A stretch of 64,000 nucleotides of DNA, taken from positions 29,810,403 through 29,874,402 of the forward strand of contig NC_087067.1 in NCBI RefSeq assembly GCF_963678635.1. Reading direction: 5' to 3'. Below the pieces are notes generated by a model that was not told the DNA's origin, made no database searches, and saw only the letters and a program-made list of their open reading frames with translations. Below are positions 44,380-55,318 of this stretch, piece after piece. This DNA is from Symsagittifera roscoffensis. Taxonomy: Eukaryota; Xenacoelomorpha; Acoela; Convolutidae. Numbering within the stretch: position 1 is the first letter of the stretch; each line of letters opens with the position of its first letter. The position numbers were made by a program, and so were the translations under genes.

Positions 44380-45600
44380 GCACTCTTAGTAAATCGAGAA
44401 TGGTAGCAATTTTCCTTTCCGGTTCTGGTCGTGTCGTTTCAGGATCGAGAGGTACTAGCAGTTTCCTTGTCTGCGCCTCTTCTTCTTCTCTTAGGAGTGT
44501 TTCTCTTGTGCTGTACTTTTCAGCGTTCCTGCCAGCAATTTCTAGCTCTTCAAATTTTGCCTCTTGTTTTGTGCGACTTGATGTTTCCTTGAGCTCTTGA
44601 TGGCCGTTCTTCTAGAAGTTGTTCTGGGGCTCTTGGTAGCTTAAAACTTCAGAAGCTGGCCCTTCTTTCCAGAACTCACTGGCTTTCTGGGAAGATCGGA
44701 ATTGTCACTCTTTCTGGCTGTAACAGATTCAAGTATAATTTTCCAGCTTTTAAGTGTTACCGTATATTCAAATTCTCTAGCAATTTCGTCCGTCAGTTTT
44801 TCGTTATATGGATAATGTTTTTTCTACCTTGAACTCAACAGAAAACTGATATCTTACCCCGAGATGGTTATAGGCTTGTTTGTGAGCTTTCGCAAAACTT
44901 TTACGGGCGATCCTGCGCTAGTAGGGACGTATTTTATTGGTTTGGAGAATTCGTCCGAAGATGAATCAGATCTGTCTATTTCGGCGTCTTCAATGTGATC
45001 TAGTGAATCCCAATGATCTCTCCTATCTCGGCACATCATTCTTCGTCCTCTATCTAAGCAAAGCATTATTCGATCCCAGTTTAAATTTTGTATCGGCCGA
45101 GGTTTTACTAGATTGTGCCACATAGTGTTTGCAGTCCTGCCAAAATGAGCTTTGAACGGAGTGCAGTTTATTGACTGCTGTTCAACATTCCTAATGCATT
45201 TCATCATTTTTAGCATAGCATTTTGATTGTCTTGAGCCATCTTTAACAGCTTTTCCTTAATGATCCCAATGAGTCACTCGACCAGACATGTGGCTCTATG
45301 ACCCCCACCGGACTAATGACCGCCACGGGGCTCTACGACGCCCCACTCAAAACTCTTTGACTTCCTTAGCTACGAGTCCGGACCCTTGTTCTACTCGGAT
45401 TTTTCGTGGGATACCGTGTAATGTCATGTAATTTTGCAGGAATTTTTTTAATTGTTTTTGCTGATGTGCTCGAAGTGATTTGTGCGGAGGAGAACTTAGA
45501 GTAACAGTCAATGCATACTAGAAGTATTTTTTGTTCCCCACACGACTGGTTGAGGTCAGGCGAAATCTAGTTCTATATTTGCACTAGTCTCAACTACTGT
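44380..45600 (-). pseudogene. Integrase relic of the old Gypsy element
   Basis: Pieces on the minus strand: ANIELDFA and VVWGTKN (first catalytic Asp area), IDCYSKFSSAQITSSTSAKT, then after a one-base shift LQNYMTLHGIPRKIRVEQGS (the usual D-Q-G has become E-Q-G). The 128-codon ORF 45,240-44,854 contains CTPFKAHFGRTANTMWHNL, the end of the core. KLTDEIAREFEYTVTLKSWK and an acidic tail follow. The catalytic residues are partly lost and the gene is dead. Confidence 0.75.
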
Positions 45601-46009
45601 AGGGAGATTTCTTCCGTCGTTTTAATTCGTGTCAAATCGTAATGGCTACTTTTTAAGCGCTTAGCTTTTTCTGCAAAATTGAATGTTTTACACCTGAAGA
45701 ACACAACTGTTTGATAATGAGAGTTTTGACGCATATAGAAAATTGTTTGGTCGCGAATATTTTGAAGCTGTTCTGCAGCGTGTTGAATTAGTTGCTCCTC
45801 TTCGATTCATTTCGCTGTTTTGTTCTCATGATTTTGACCAATCACAGTGCAGCAGGTGTTCACATTTTGTGAGCTATCGAGAGCGAATTGTTCTTTATCG
45901 CTCCTTATATGAGTTTCAGGCATGGCTTTGTCGAAGCCCAGTAAAATCCCGATATAATCCACCGTTGCAACAGCAAATTTCTTGTCATTCTCTAAAATAG
46001 GGGATAGGT

Positions 46010-46900
46010 TTTATTTATATGGTGGCGTGACATGTACTCTACAAATCGCATATCCTTACCGGGCATATGTTTGGCTGAAAAGTCGTAGGGGAGTAATTTC
46101 GGCCCATCAAGTTAATCTTGATTGAGTTGTTTTAGCGTTTCGGTCGTCTCTTAGAGCTCCGATCGGTGTTTTATAGTCAATTAGTAAAGTAAATATGGAC
46201 ACCAACAAGTATTTTTCAAATTAATCTAATAAGCAAACTAATCCAAACAATTCCAGTTCGTTTGTACTGTACTTTTTGTCAGCTCTGTTTAAGAAACGCA
46301 ATGCAACTGCTACAGTTTTCAGACATCCTTATGATTTTGTTTGATTGAGGCTCCGAGTCCCGTATGCGAAGCTTCACAGTTAACCTTAGTTTCTCTCAGT
46401 ACCTCAAAGTTCTGATTCCTTACCGCGTTAGAAACTTCTTGATGTTCTTTCGTCTAGAGGAATTGTTTAATTTTATGACTTAAATTTCTGAACGGCGATG
46501 AGAGAGTCGCTAAGTTAGGTATGACTGTGTTGAACTGGTTGATTAGTCACATTAGTGATCTAATGTCTATAATGCTTGTTCGGATTTTGAAATTTTTAAT
46601 TGCGTCGGTTTTGTGTGTTAGGGGTTTCGTTGTAAGGTTGTTTAATATAAAACCTAGCCATTGAAACTCGTTTGTCAAAAACTTGCAAATTTTCCCACTT
46701 TATGGATAAGTTTTTGTTGTCCAGTATTTTCAAGGCTTTTGAAACAGTTTTGCTGTCATCACAGGCTGTTCCAACAGTAGCTAAACTATATTGTCTAGGT
46801 AACAGTGTGTGTTTGCTGTTTTTCCCACTAACATGTCCATAATACGTTGAAATTCCTTAAAAAAACAATTTTTCTAAATGGCCATCTTTTAAAAGTTGGT
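46010..46900 (-). pseudogene. RT C-terminal and RNase H relic of the old Gypsy element
   Basis: The end of the RT palm reads MDMLVGKTANTHCYLDNIV (YLDN in place of YLDD, near 46,790). RNase H pieces follow: CEASHTGLGASIKQ, then ALRFLNRADKKYSTNELEL and, after a TAA, FEKYLLVSIFTLLIDYKTPI and QSRLTWWAEITPLRLF. These match the usual order DAS-x-G-x-GA, YS-x-NELE and TDHK in Gypsy elements. The gene is broken by several stops. Confidence 0.75.
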
Positions 46901-47031
46901 CGACGCATAATTTCCTTTTTGGGAGTAAATGAATTGGGATTTGTTTCCCCTTTATCTGGTTTGGTTTTAGTCTATGAAGTAAGTGTTTACTTAAAAAGTT
47001 TTCGATATACCTTTTCTTTAATTCGATATAC

Positions 47032-47340
47032 CTATTCGATATTTGGGGGTTGCTTAAGAAAAAGTTTTTTGAGCTCATACTGTTGGGCGTTTTCCGCAGT
47101 TGATTTAGTGAGTTCATCTGATTCTAATTGGTTTTCATATTGTGTTGCCGTTTTGCATAATTGAACAGGGTGTGTTTGTCTGCTTGATGGAGCGGGAAGT
47201 TGTGAACCTTTGATACCCAAGTTAGGTAGATTATCAATTCTCAATAAAATTATTTCAGCTCCCTCTGTAATGAATAGTTTCTTCTGATTGGTAGCTGACC
47301 AGCTATTGGACTGGATTTTACTCTCTATTACGTTCATGAT
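47032..47340 (-). pseudogene. Protease-region fragment of the old Gypsy element
   Basis: 101-codon ORF beginning MNVIESKIQSNSWSATNQKK, with an EIILLRIDNLPNLGIKG stretch that may be a degraded protease or its C-terminal flank. It lies between the knuckle region and the RT remnant, as expected. No active-site DTG/DSG is present, so the call rests on position. Confidence 0.3.
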
Positions 47341-47729
47341 GCTGACAAATCCTTGTTAAGCTCGTTTTGTGGTTTGATCTGCTGGCTCTGTTTTTATGGA
47401 GCGGTTTTTGATCTTAACTTCGTGTAACATTTTTTTTGATAAATGATGCTGGACTGGCCGAGCAGATCTGCATTTTTGTTTTGCATGGGTTATTATCTCC
47501 TAATGATAATTTAAATGTTTTCTTTGTTTCTCGGCCTTCCTGAGAGAGTACTGTTCGAATGCGGTTCTCTACTCTGTTCCTTGTGTTGTTGATTTTGCTT
47601 AAATCATCAACTGCCAGTATTCTAAAGTCGCCTAAGTTGACCTGAAATTCTGATTCGGCATGGGTGTATTGGCGTTGGCTTGCTCCTTCAACCTCTGTAA
47701 TAGTTTGTTCAATTATATTCGTTTGAACT

Positions 47730-48640
47730 TGTTGTCTTCCTGTGCTCTCCCAGTGTTTTGCGAAGTGTCCTTCTCGTCCGCATTTGTTATTTGTTGTTTT
47801 TCTGGCTGGACATACTGAGAGGTGTCTTTTCTTAATTAGTTGGCCACAATTCCGGCACTTCTGTGTTTCTGATATGTTTAAGGTTGATTTGTTTCTGACA
47901 CTCGTGTTTCTATACGAAAAATATGCAGCTGGAGTTTCTACATACTGATGTATTTGGGTTCTTTTTTCGTGAACTAAGACGTAAGCTAGGACGTTTTCGG
48001 GAGTTAATTATTTCATTTATAGTTTCTATTGTATCTCTACTTTTCTCATGTTTGTTATGAAAACGTACCTCACCAGACCTGCATCTAAATCACATAAACT
48101 ACACTTATTTGCAAGCTCCATTAGAATTTTGTGAAATTTTTCTAGGTTTTCTTTGTGTTTTTGGCGTCTGCTAAAAAATATGAAGCACTCAAATCTAAGG
48201 TTGGTTCCCGATGTAAATGTTGTTTTGAGCAACTGCCAAAGTTCAGCAAAACTTTACCCACATATCCAGAATCTTTTTCCCTGGGTTTTTTACGAGCGAA
48301 ACATTTTGGCGCTCTCTGCCTAGTGCTAGGTAGAATTGAGATTTCAGTTTCTTAGCAAAATCTCCAATTTTTAGTACGTTGAACTTGTTAATGTCTTCTA
48401 TTCTGCGGCTTTTTACTTCTTCGTTATAGATGTTAGGCAGTGATGTGTATCTCGCTTTTCCATTTTGTCGCCGCGTAGCATCTCGGTAGTTCTCGGCTGG
48501 ATGTTCTGGGATCGAAGCATGTAGAGGTTGACCTTATGGTGGGTTGATGATACCGTCAATATCTACGGAGTTTTTTGCTATGATGGTGAGGTGAAACTTA
48601 TCTGCCCATTTTTCTCTTTCTTGAGGGATTTCGTTTGTTG
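47730..48640 (-). pseudogene. Gag/nucleocapsid relic of the old Gypsy element
   Basis: Readable pieces: EREKWADKFHLTIIAKNSVD near 48,600, FFSRRQKHKENLEKFHKILM and LANKCSLCDLDAGLVRYVF (48,170-48,060), LTPENVLAYVLVHEKRTQ, and then a knuckle region CRNCGQLIKKRHLSVCPARK followed by CGREGHFAKHWE (final Cys changed to Trp). This matches the Gypsy gag order R-x2-Q-x4-E, LA-x2-C, and C-x2-C ... CPA ... C-x2-GHFA. Broken by stops. Confidence 0.7.
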
Positions 48641-48650
48641 AATGATTCCC

Positions 48651-50751
48651 GAGGAAATCCAATCATCATGAATTCGAATTGGCTGACTGGGCCATAAAAT
48701 GTCTAAGTTAGACAACTAAAGTACGCGGGTTATATCAGTGTAAGATAATATGAGCTTTCCAACTAAAACTACATTTTAAAATTAGACTAAAACGAAGCTA
48801 AAAGATTAGTGGAATTCAATCGGTCAGGTTTAAACGGTAACTTAGCTAACAAACAAACAATGGCTGTCCAAAAGATACATCGCTTTTGGCAGTTACTAAA
48901 ACATTGACGTAACAGCCATACCACAGAGTGGTTGCAAAGCAGCACTGCATGAATTTTAAATCAAGTAATTTACGTATTTCAGCTGGTCCATGACAACGAA
49001 GGAAATTTTATGCGAACAGAGCGAAAGAAACTACGCGTTCAACAACATCATCATCATGATCATCATCATCATCATCATCATCATCATCTGTTTAACATTT
49101 AGAATGAAGTTTTTACATTCTCTTAACGAACTGAAAACTCTCATGATGCCATAGAAAACTTAAGTACGAACAAAATCGATTTTTTTAAACTTAAGTTTTA
49201 GTTTTGCTAACTTTTTTTCAATTAATCTACGAACCAATTTTTACCTGCTTTTAAATATATTAACATCCTTTCAAAGTTATTGTAAAAACCAATTGAGCTC
49301 TTTAACGATTTATTTTTAAAAACAACTTACTGCTGGACTATTTCGTTGTTTTTGACGAAGCGATTCATCGAAAACAATTACAGATACCCAATTTCGCTAT
49401 GTAGTTTTGAGTTCACATAAACATCAAAGTAAGATAGCCAAAAACTAAATTAAAAAGTGTCGGTAAAGTCAACGAAACCGAAAAATAAAAGATTAATTTG
49501 AAATATTTCTTGAATTGATGGAAATTAGTTAACGGGAAAAATAATCTGGAAACTAAAAAAATTTGTTCAAAGGAAAACATATGAAAAATGATTCAAACAT
49601 AAAATTCATTCCGATAAACTTCTTTGAAATTTTTGTATAGTTATTGTAGACACTTTGTTAAAATTATGCCTGATTAAGAAAATAAACTGGACCAATAACT
49701 TGTTTTATTTTTTATTTTTCGGGAAACTCAGGAAACAAGACATTCACGTTTGTTTGCCTATATGCCATTTAAATATTCGCTTCTAAGTTTCAATTTAGAT
49801 AAATATCAGTTGAGAGTTTTTGTTGTCCTATAACATAGCCAAGAACCAATTGGAAAACTGTCAGTGAAGTCAGGACGAAAAAAAATAGATTTTTTCAAAT
49901 GAAAACTTTTCTGAAATTGGGTTACTAAGAAAAAACAAAGGTTTTTCGTATTTAAGATTTTAAAAGTCTTTTATTGATGAGATGATTTTGAAATATTTAA
50001 CCCGAAATCAGAGAGCTGGCAAAAACCAATTATAACATGATTTTTTTTCTGAAAAATAAACAGAAAAAACCGTGCAACATCTATGAAATTCTCAATTTTT
50101 CCAAAGTCACTCTATAGCAAAATGCTCTGAAATCAATTATATGCCATTTACTAGGACCTTCAAAATAGTTTTAATGAAATGAATTGTTTATCCTTTGTAT
50201 GAAGGCACATAAACCTTCAATTTCAAAAGAATTGGAATGACCTGATTGAAAACAGATTTTGTATTCAACAAGTTTTAAACAAAAATGATCTTTGCTGAGC
50301 TAACAAAACTAAAATAGGAAAATTAATCAATGGATAGTTTAAAATAAATATATATATCTTCTAAATTTGGTACGGTTAATTTTGTTTTTTTTTCGTGACG
50401 ATTCCGTTTTTCTATTAAAACACGTACTTGCAGCCGGTTTTTGAAAGCCGATAATCATTTTTATGTGTATTTAAAATGACACATTTCAAATGAGTTAAGA
50501 CTCACGTCATTAACCAAAACTTAGATGCGTCACAGAGTGCAGTTGTCTAAGCCATGTCTGCATAAAAGTTTAATGAGAGTTGGTCGGTACCCGTGTACAC
50601 TTATGTTTTCAAACGGTTCATCTGACTAATCTCAAAAGCAATAAAGCAACTTTTGCTCATATCGGCGCATCTAATTCAAAGGATGACTGATTCAAAAAGA
50701 TATTGGGAAAAGAACCAACAGAAAGGAAGCTTCTGGAAACGGAGAAAAACA
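48651..50751. other. AT-rich region without supported genes
   Basis: About 2.1 kb with stops in all frames. Only a CAT microsatellite is notable. No LTR copy belonging to the old Gypsy element was found here. Confidence 0.6.
49046..49089. repeat. CAT/ATG trinucleotide microsatellite
   Basis: About 15 units of cat with one cat-to-gat interruption. A simple sequence repeat; no ORF of any length runs through it. Confidence 0.9.
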
Positions 50752-51910
50752 TTTTACTAAGCGCTCATTGCTGGTTGAATGCTTAGTAATTTTATCCTAA
50801 ATTATAAGTCTCACCTTAGATCGTCAAATTGTCTTGACAAAAATTAGAGTAGAAACAATAGTTAGAAAAGGTATGAATTAATTAGTTGGTTAGATACAGA
50901 GCACTGGGTTATTAGATTATATAAATGAATCGAACAGCTTAAAGAAATATACCTATGAGGGGAGGTTGAGCTAATCTTATTTTGTTCATCAATATTTTAT
51001 CTTCTTACTAAGGTCGGTGGCTGATTAGTATGTATGGTTGCCCTTGATGTTTGTCCAAGTCAGCACTTCTGGTTGGGTCGTCTGAATCGTCTTGCCGTAG
51101 TCCTTTGGGTACTTGTAGTCCAGACTTCCTCGGGGGTGCGTATCTCGAGTATCTCGATTTATAATTTTTCAAATCAAACTTAAACTGAGAATTTATTCTC
51201 TTTTTTTAAATGAAAAGGGCTAGATTAATTTTAGTGTTAGGGCAGAAAAGAAAAATTATTTATTTTTAAAAGATTTGACTGAAGAGAAATGACTTGCTGC
51301 TGACTGAGCAAAATGAAACACTGAAGATTTCAGGCCAGTCCTTTTGCTCGTAAGCATAAACCGGCGGCTGATTCAATCTTTAATTATTCAGGTTTCACCT
51401 GCTCCTTTGTTCTCCCTTTTTAATAAGGGAATTTTCAACTAGTTTTTTTTTGATTTTTTCAAATCAAATATCTTCAACTTATTAGTCCCCTTTGATAAAA
51501 ACCGCAGCCTTCAGTTTGTCTTATTAAAAATTCATATTACTCTCTCTGATGCATCATATTGCAGGTGCACCTCTGCTTAATCAAAGCAAGGAGAATTTCA
51601 GTGCAGCCGGCAAGACTGCTAAATATTTATCCAGTTTGTTTCAAGTTAAGTTAAAAGGGACGTATTAATAATCGCCGCCCTTTTAAAATATTGAGCATGA
51701 AAAAATGAGAAAAATTGGACAAGTATTTAAAAAGGAGTGGATTTTCAAAACAAGATTTTATAGTCCTAATAAGAGTAAATCAGTCAATATCTGATTTAGT
51801 GAAAAGAGGCTTTAATTTAAATGGCACGCTCCAATTTAGAATTGGGTCGTTAAATAAACAATTAAGACAATGGTCTTTTGTTTGTGTGTGTAGTATTTCG
51901 CAATACTACA
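50752..51910 (-). repeat. 3' LTR
   Basis: Identical to 59,609-60,767 except for one base near the end. Preceded on the minus strand by the polypurine tract. The left flank of this copy ends in aaaaaca, matching the right flank of the element. Confidence 0.92.
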
Positions 51911-51912
51911 AC

Positions 51913-51926
51913 TCACCCCTTTTTTT
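51913..51926 (-). promoter_or_regulatory. Polypurine tract
   Basis: Minus strand AAAAAAAGGGGTGAG directly before the 3' LTR, the usual primer for plus-strand cDNA synthesis. Confidence 0.8.
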
Positions 51927-52057
51927 AGAAAATTAAGCTGTTCGATTCTTACAGTTACCATGGTGAAAATTTAAACACTTTAATGGTTAAATACTATAGT
52001 TATAAAATTTAAAGAGAACATCAAACGAAAAAGTTATAAGGATAAGTTAGGTTTTAT

Positions 52058-52747
52058 CTAGAGCTTCCTTCCGGATTCAAGCTCCACATTGTACGATCTG
52101 AGGATCGCTATCTTCCTCTGTGAAGCCTCAAGTTTTTGTTGCAACTTCACGATTTTCTTCTTTTTAATTTTGTTTTTGATTCGTAGTCTGCTCATTCCGT
52201 CCGTAAGTTGTTGAATGTCGTCCTGTTCTTCCTGTCTGTTTTTTATATGGTTCGGAAAAGCAGTTATTCCTTCGAACGGGATGGTGACTTGCGTGCCTCC
52301 TGCCTTGAGGATGTAGCCGTGTTCCTCCCTCTTCTTTAATTTCCAGAAGTTGTTTTCGTTCTTTATAACCCCTTCTGGCTGGGTTATAAAGTCGATAGGC
52401 ATCATCGCCTTTTCCATTGTCGTTGAGTTAACGACTTCAATGAACGATGGCAGTTTCCATCTGTTAAAATTTTCCTTTATTGAGTACTTTAAACTCGTTA
52501 TATATTTTGGATTTTCCGTATCCAATTTGATTTCTCTGCACTTCTGCAGCTCCAATCTTTGGGTTAAACTGGGAAAGTTGCGAGGGTTCTTATTTAACCC
52601 GTCGTCTATTGACAAAGATTGAACTGCTAGAGGTTTCCGTTGTTTCTTCCTGAGGGGCAGCTTTCTTTTGAACTCCTCTGGTGCTGGGTCTGCGTTTCTG
52701 CAATTCCAGTTTAAAATTGGGTCGTATTCCATTTTGCTAAACATCAA
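52058..52747 (-). CDS. 229-residue basic protein near the 3' LTR, unknown family
   Basis: Starts MMFSKMEYDPILNWNCRNAD. Alternative Met at residue 6. An N-terminal basic patch FKRKLPLRKKQRKP (about 27-40) looks like a nuclear localisation signal. A middle part (100-165) with FITQPEGVIKNENNFW and ILKAGGTQVTIPFEGITAFP may be a small beta domain. A C-terminal basic coiled coil (about 172-225; RLRIKNKIKKKKIVKLQQKL) closes it. No signal peptide or membrane segment, so it is not an envelope protein. The frame is intact in a young element and ends 130 bp before the polypurine tract. Possible RNA- or DNA-binding accessory protein; unproven. Confidence 0.55.
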   Translation of the reverse strand: MMFSKMEYDPILNWNCRNADPAPEEFKRKLPLRKKQRKPLAVQSLSIDDGLNKNPRNFPSLTQRLELQKCREIKLDTENPKYITSLKYSIKENFNRWKLPSFIEVVNSTTMEKAMMPIDFITQPEGVIKNENNFWKLKKREEHGYILKAGGTQVTIPFEGITAFPNHIKNRQEEQDDIQQLTDGMSRLRIKNKIKKKKIVKLQQKLEASQRKIAILRSYNVELESGRKL

Positions 52748-54695
52748 TATAAAATGACCAAATATTCAAAATCCCGAATTACATTCGGATATTAAGGCTA
52801 ATTATCAAATGTTTGAACGATGAAGGACAAAGTGTAAAATTGTATATATATATAAAAGGTGGAAAATATAATCTTGTGGTTTCACACAAACCCACCACGG
52901 AAAACAAATGAAGAAAGACGATCACGGTGTTTATTAACCACAGGAATACAAATCAAGAAAGACGATCATGGTGTTTATTAACCACAGGAAAACAAATCAA
53001 GAAAGACGATCATGGTGTTTATTAACCACAGGAATAAAGCACTTTACAACACTGAGTTAAGCTCAGATATTAAACTTATGTAGTTAAAGCAAAAAATGGA
53101 AATTTGGGCATTAATTAACCCCTAATCTTAAATGTATGTCCACCTGGGGTCATCCACAGGCTTACCATGGGGTCTTCAATAAATTTTACAGCTATAAACT
53201 TTGAGTAATGAATTACTAGATGCAAATATTAACAAATAGAAAATTTTAAAAGTACTAAGGCAGGTATAAACAAATATAATAGTTCATATTACAGCATTTT
53301 TGTCATAACCAGGATTTTGTGTTTCATTTTTTTTATAAGAATGAGAAAAGATTTGAAACAGAGTCAAATCAAAATGAAGTATCAAAAAGGAACATAGAAT
53401 AGACAAATTGTAAACTGTATAATATTCAAAAAGATAAGTGGATTAGTTTTCTTCGGTTTTAATCCCCTTTACCAATCCATGTTCACATCTTTAGTACAAA
53501 AAAGTTGTGCGGAACTTTATGATGCAAAAATTTAACTTAAGCAATCTTAATGATGATGCGGTGCAATTTTCAAAGTGTTTCTTCTGACAGTTTGTTGTAT
53601 TTAAGGGTTTAAATGCCTGCATATTGTGGATTTTGAACTACCGAATTGATATTTTGGCCAAATTGTGAGGAGCGAATCATAAGAGTCTCAAGAGCTGCAA
53701 ACAGCCACCAACAAGCATTTGCATTGTTGAAAGAATATGGTACCATAATTTTAAAAAGGCTACATGAAGCCACCAACAAATGCTGGCATAAATCTGCGGC
53801 GGGTCGGGTCGAAAAACATTGTTCGCCCATTTTATGATAAAGAATATTGGTGAAAATTTTACTCAATGTGTTGAGAAGAAAGGAGGTGATATTTCCCTTT
53901 TTGATGAATTTCTTCTAGTTTGCATTTTGTAACTTGAAAACTACAAAGATAAAAATAATGTCATCGGTCCCTTCTTGGGCCCTAAGAGGAATCCGATGGT
54001 GCAAATTAACTTCGCAGAATGGGTTTGTTACAATTTTACATTGGCTAGATCTTTTATCAAAGGTTTCACTCTATTAATTCTCGTTATTGTACGTAGGGTA
54101 ATTTGTCATTCCCTTAAGTGTAATACTGAATTTTCAGTTAATAAAACCGCCTGAAAATGAAATTAATATAGACTCGTAAAACTGAAATATTTGAAACTCC
54201 TGGCCTTTTGCAATTTTTTTTCCAAATATGTTGAAGTCGAAAAACTTTTTTTGTCTGAGCCATTGGGTTCCGATCCCTCTATCTTTTTTTGATTTTGAGG
54301 ATGGTCCAAAACTGTTAGCGTACTTGACTGTTTTCGATCTCGGTTAAGAATTAAATCCGTGTTCATGCATTTTGGCATAACCTTTTGGGTGTCATACAGA
54401 ACAGCTATTCATTGTAGTACATTTGTAGGATAATATTTGTAATCTAATTTTTTAGTAATTTTAAACAAAGTTTACTGCCCAGTATACAAAACGCTAGGTG
54501 AATTTCACAAACTTAAAGCGTTATAAAATCTTTAATGAAAACTTCACATTTATAAATATTTCAAAACAGGAAGAAATGGGTTTATTTTATTTCTATGTTT
54601 TCAAACGTTTGGCCTATTACACCTTTGTTTATATTTACTTTTGATTCTCTGGAATTTTTAAGTACGATAGGCATTGACTTAATTTCATTCCTACA
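52748..54695. other. Internal stretch of the LTR element without recognised coding, where RT/integrase would be expected
   Basis: AT-rich. I looked on the minus strand for RT boxes (YxDD), RNase H and DDE motifs and found none. Short ORFs include 54,378-54,163 (71 codons, Ser/Lys-rich). On the plus strand 53,646-53,837 opens for 63 codons (LLKEYGTIILKRLHEATNKC) and faces the other way. It may be an unrelated insertion or captured sequence. Confidence 0.5.
52900..53031. repeat. Three tandem copies of a 44-bp repeat
   Basis: Units at 52,900, 52,944 and 52,988, each with caaatcaagaaagacgatca and gtgtttattaaccacag. The first differs at two sites (aaatgaag, atcacgg). It lies just upstream, in the element's sense, of the 229-codon ORF. 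Confidence 0.9.
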
Positions 54696-55318
54696 CTAAG
54701 TGCTTTTTGCATTAATTCCTTTTTGTTCTAAGGACTTATCAATTCTAAACGATGTTCCTGCTTTGAAAACTATGCCTGCTGGAGAAATTGAAATTACGCG
54801 GGATGATTGTGGTGCAATAGTTATTTTTTTATCGAGAAGTACATTTTGATAAAAGCTTAGATATGGATAACTTTTGCTTCTTATAATACTGATAGGAACT
54901 GTTAAATCTGGGTACTTTTTTAATTCTAAGTTTAAATTTGGAAAGTTTATTGATTTAATGTTGTGAAAAATGAAATCCATTCCTAATATATTTAGATCGC
55001 ATCCGTTCTCGGCTGAAATCCATGCTTTGATTTTTACCGGATTATCAGTGTTTGTACCAAAAGTTGAGTCAAAATTGGTATAACCTATAAGTTTAAGCTT
55101 TTCTCCATTAACAGCAACTGTGTTTGATCTAGATTTATTCAGCTGTAGAGGCTGTATTTTACAATATTGTTCATAACTGTCAAAATTAATAAGTGAACAT
55201 GTTGCTCCAGTGTCTAGTAGAAATTGGGTTTCCAGACCGTTATTTTTATTTTTGTCTCCGACGGGATGTTGGTATAAGTTAATCTATAATTGTATTTTTG
55301 GTTCGGACGGAGACTGAT
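54696..55318 (-). CDS. Retropepsin-like protease of the young LTR element
   Basis: In the -1 frame relative to Gag. The active-site segment reads TQFLLDTGATCSLINFDSYE (Asp codon at 55,212-55,214). A substrate-binding half and a late CDLNILGMDFIFHN segment (the usual L-G-x-D/DF near the end of retropepsins) follow, then about 85 more residues ending INAKST at 54,696. There is no intact Met start, as expected for a frameshift product. One in-frame TAG (55,284-55,286) precedes the domain. In Gypsy elements RT would follow; here the frame closes and no RT motif comes after. The protein would mature Gag. Confidence 0.8.

Larger units (their letters stand above)
44341..48650 (-). mobile_element. 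Old, heavily decayed Ty3/Gypsy element
   Basis: The minus strand carries, from right to left, a gag relic with knuckles, protease-region sequence, the end of RT, RNase H and integrase, and a tail running to a probable 3' LTR. Most of the RT palm is missing. Stops and frameshifts occur every few dozen codons, far more than in the element at 2.3-11.2 kb, so this copy is older. Its sequence is clearly a different Gypsy lineage from that one. Confidence 0.8.

Noticed and set aside
49046-49089. His-rich coding tract
   Set aside because: The CAT run is not inside any open frame of useful length; it is a plain microsatellite.
52058-52747. Envelope protein
   Set aside because: No signal peptide, no membrane segment and no cysteine pattern. 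The protein is basic with a coil.
52900-53031. CRISPR array
   Set aside because: The 44-bp units are contiguous without spacers, and the context is a eukaryotic retroelement.
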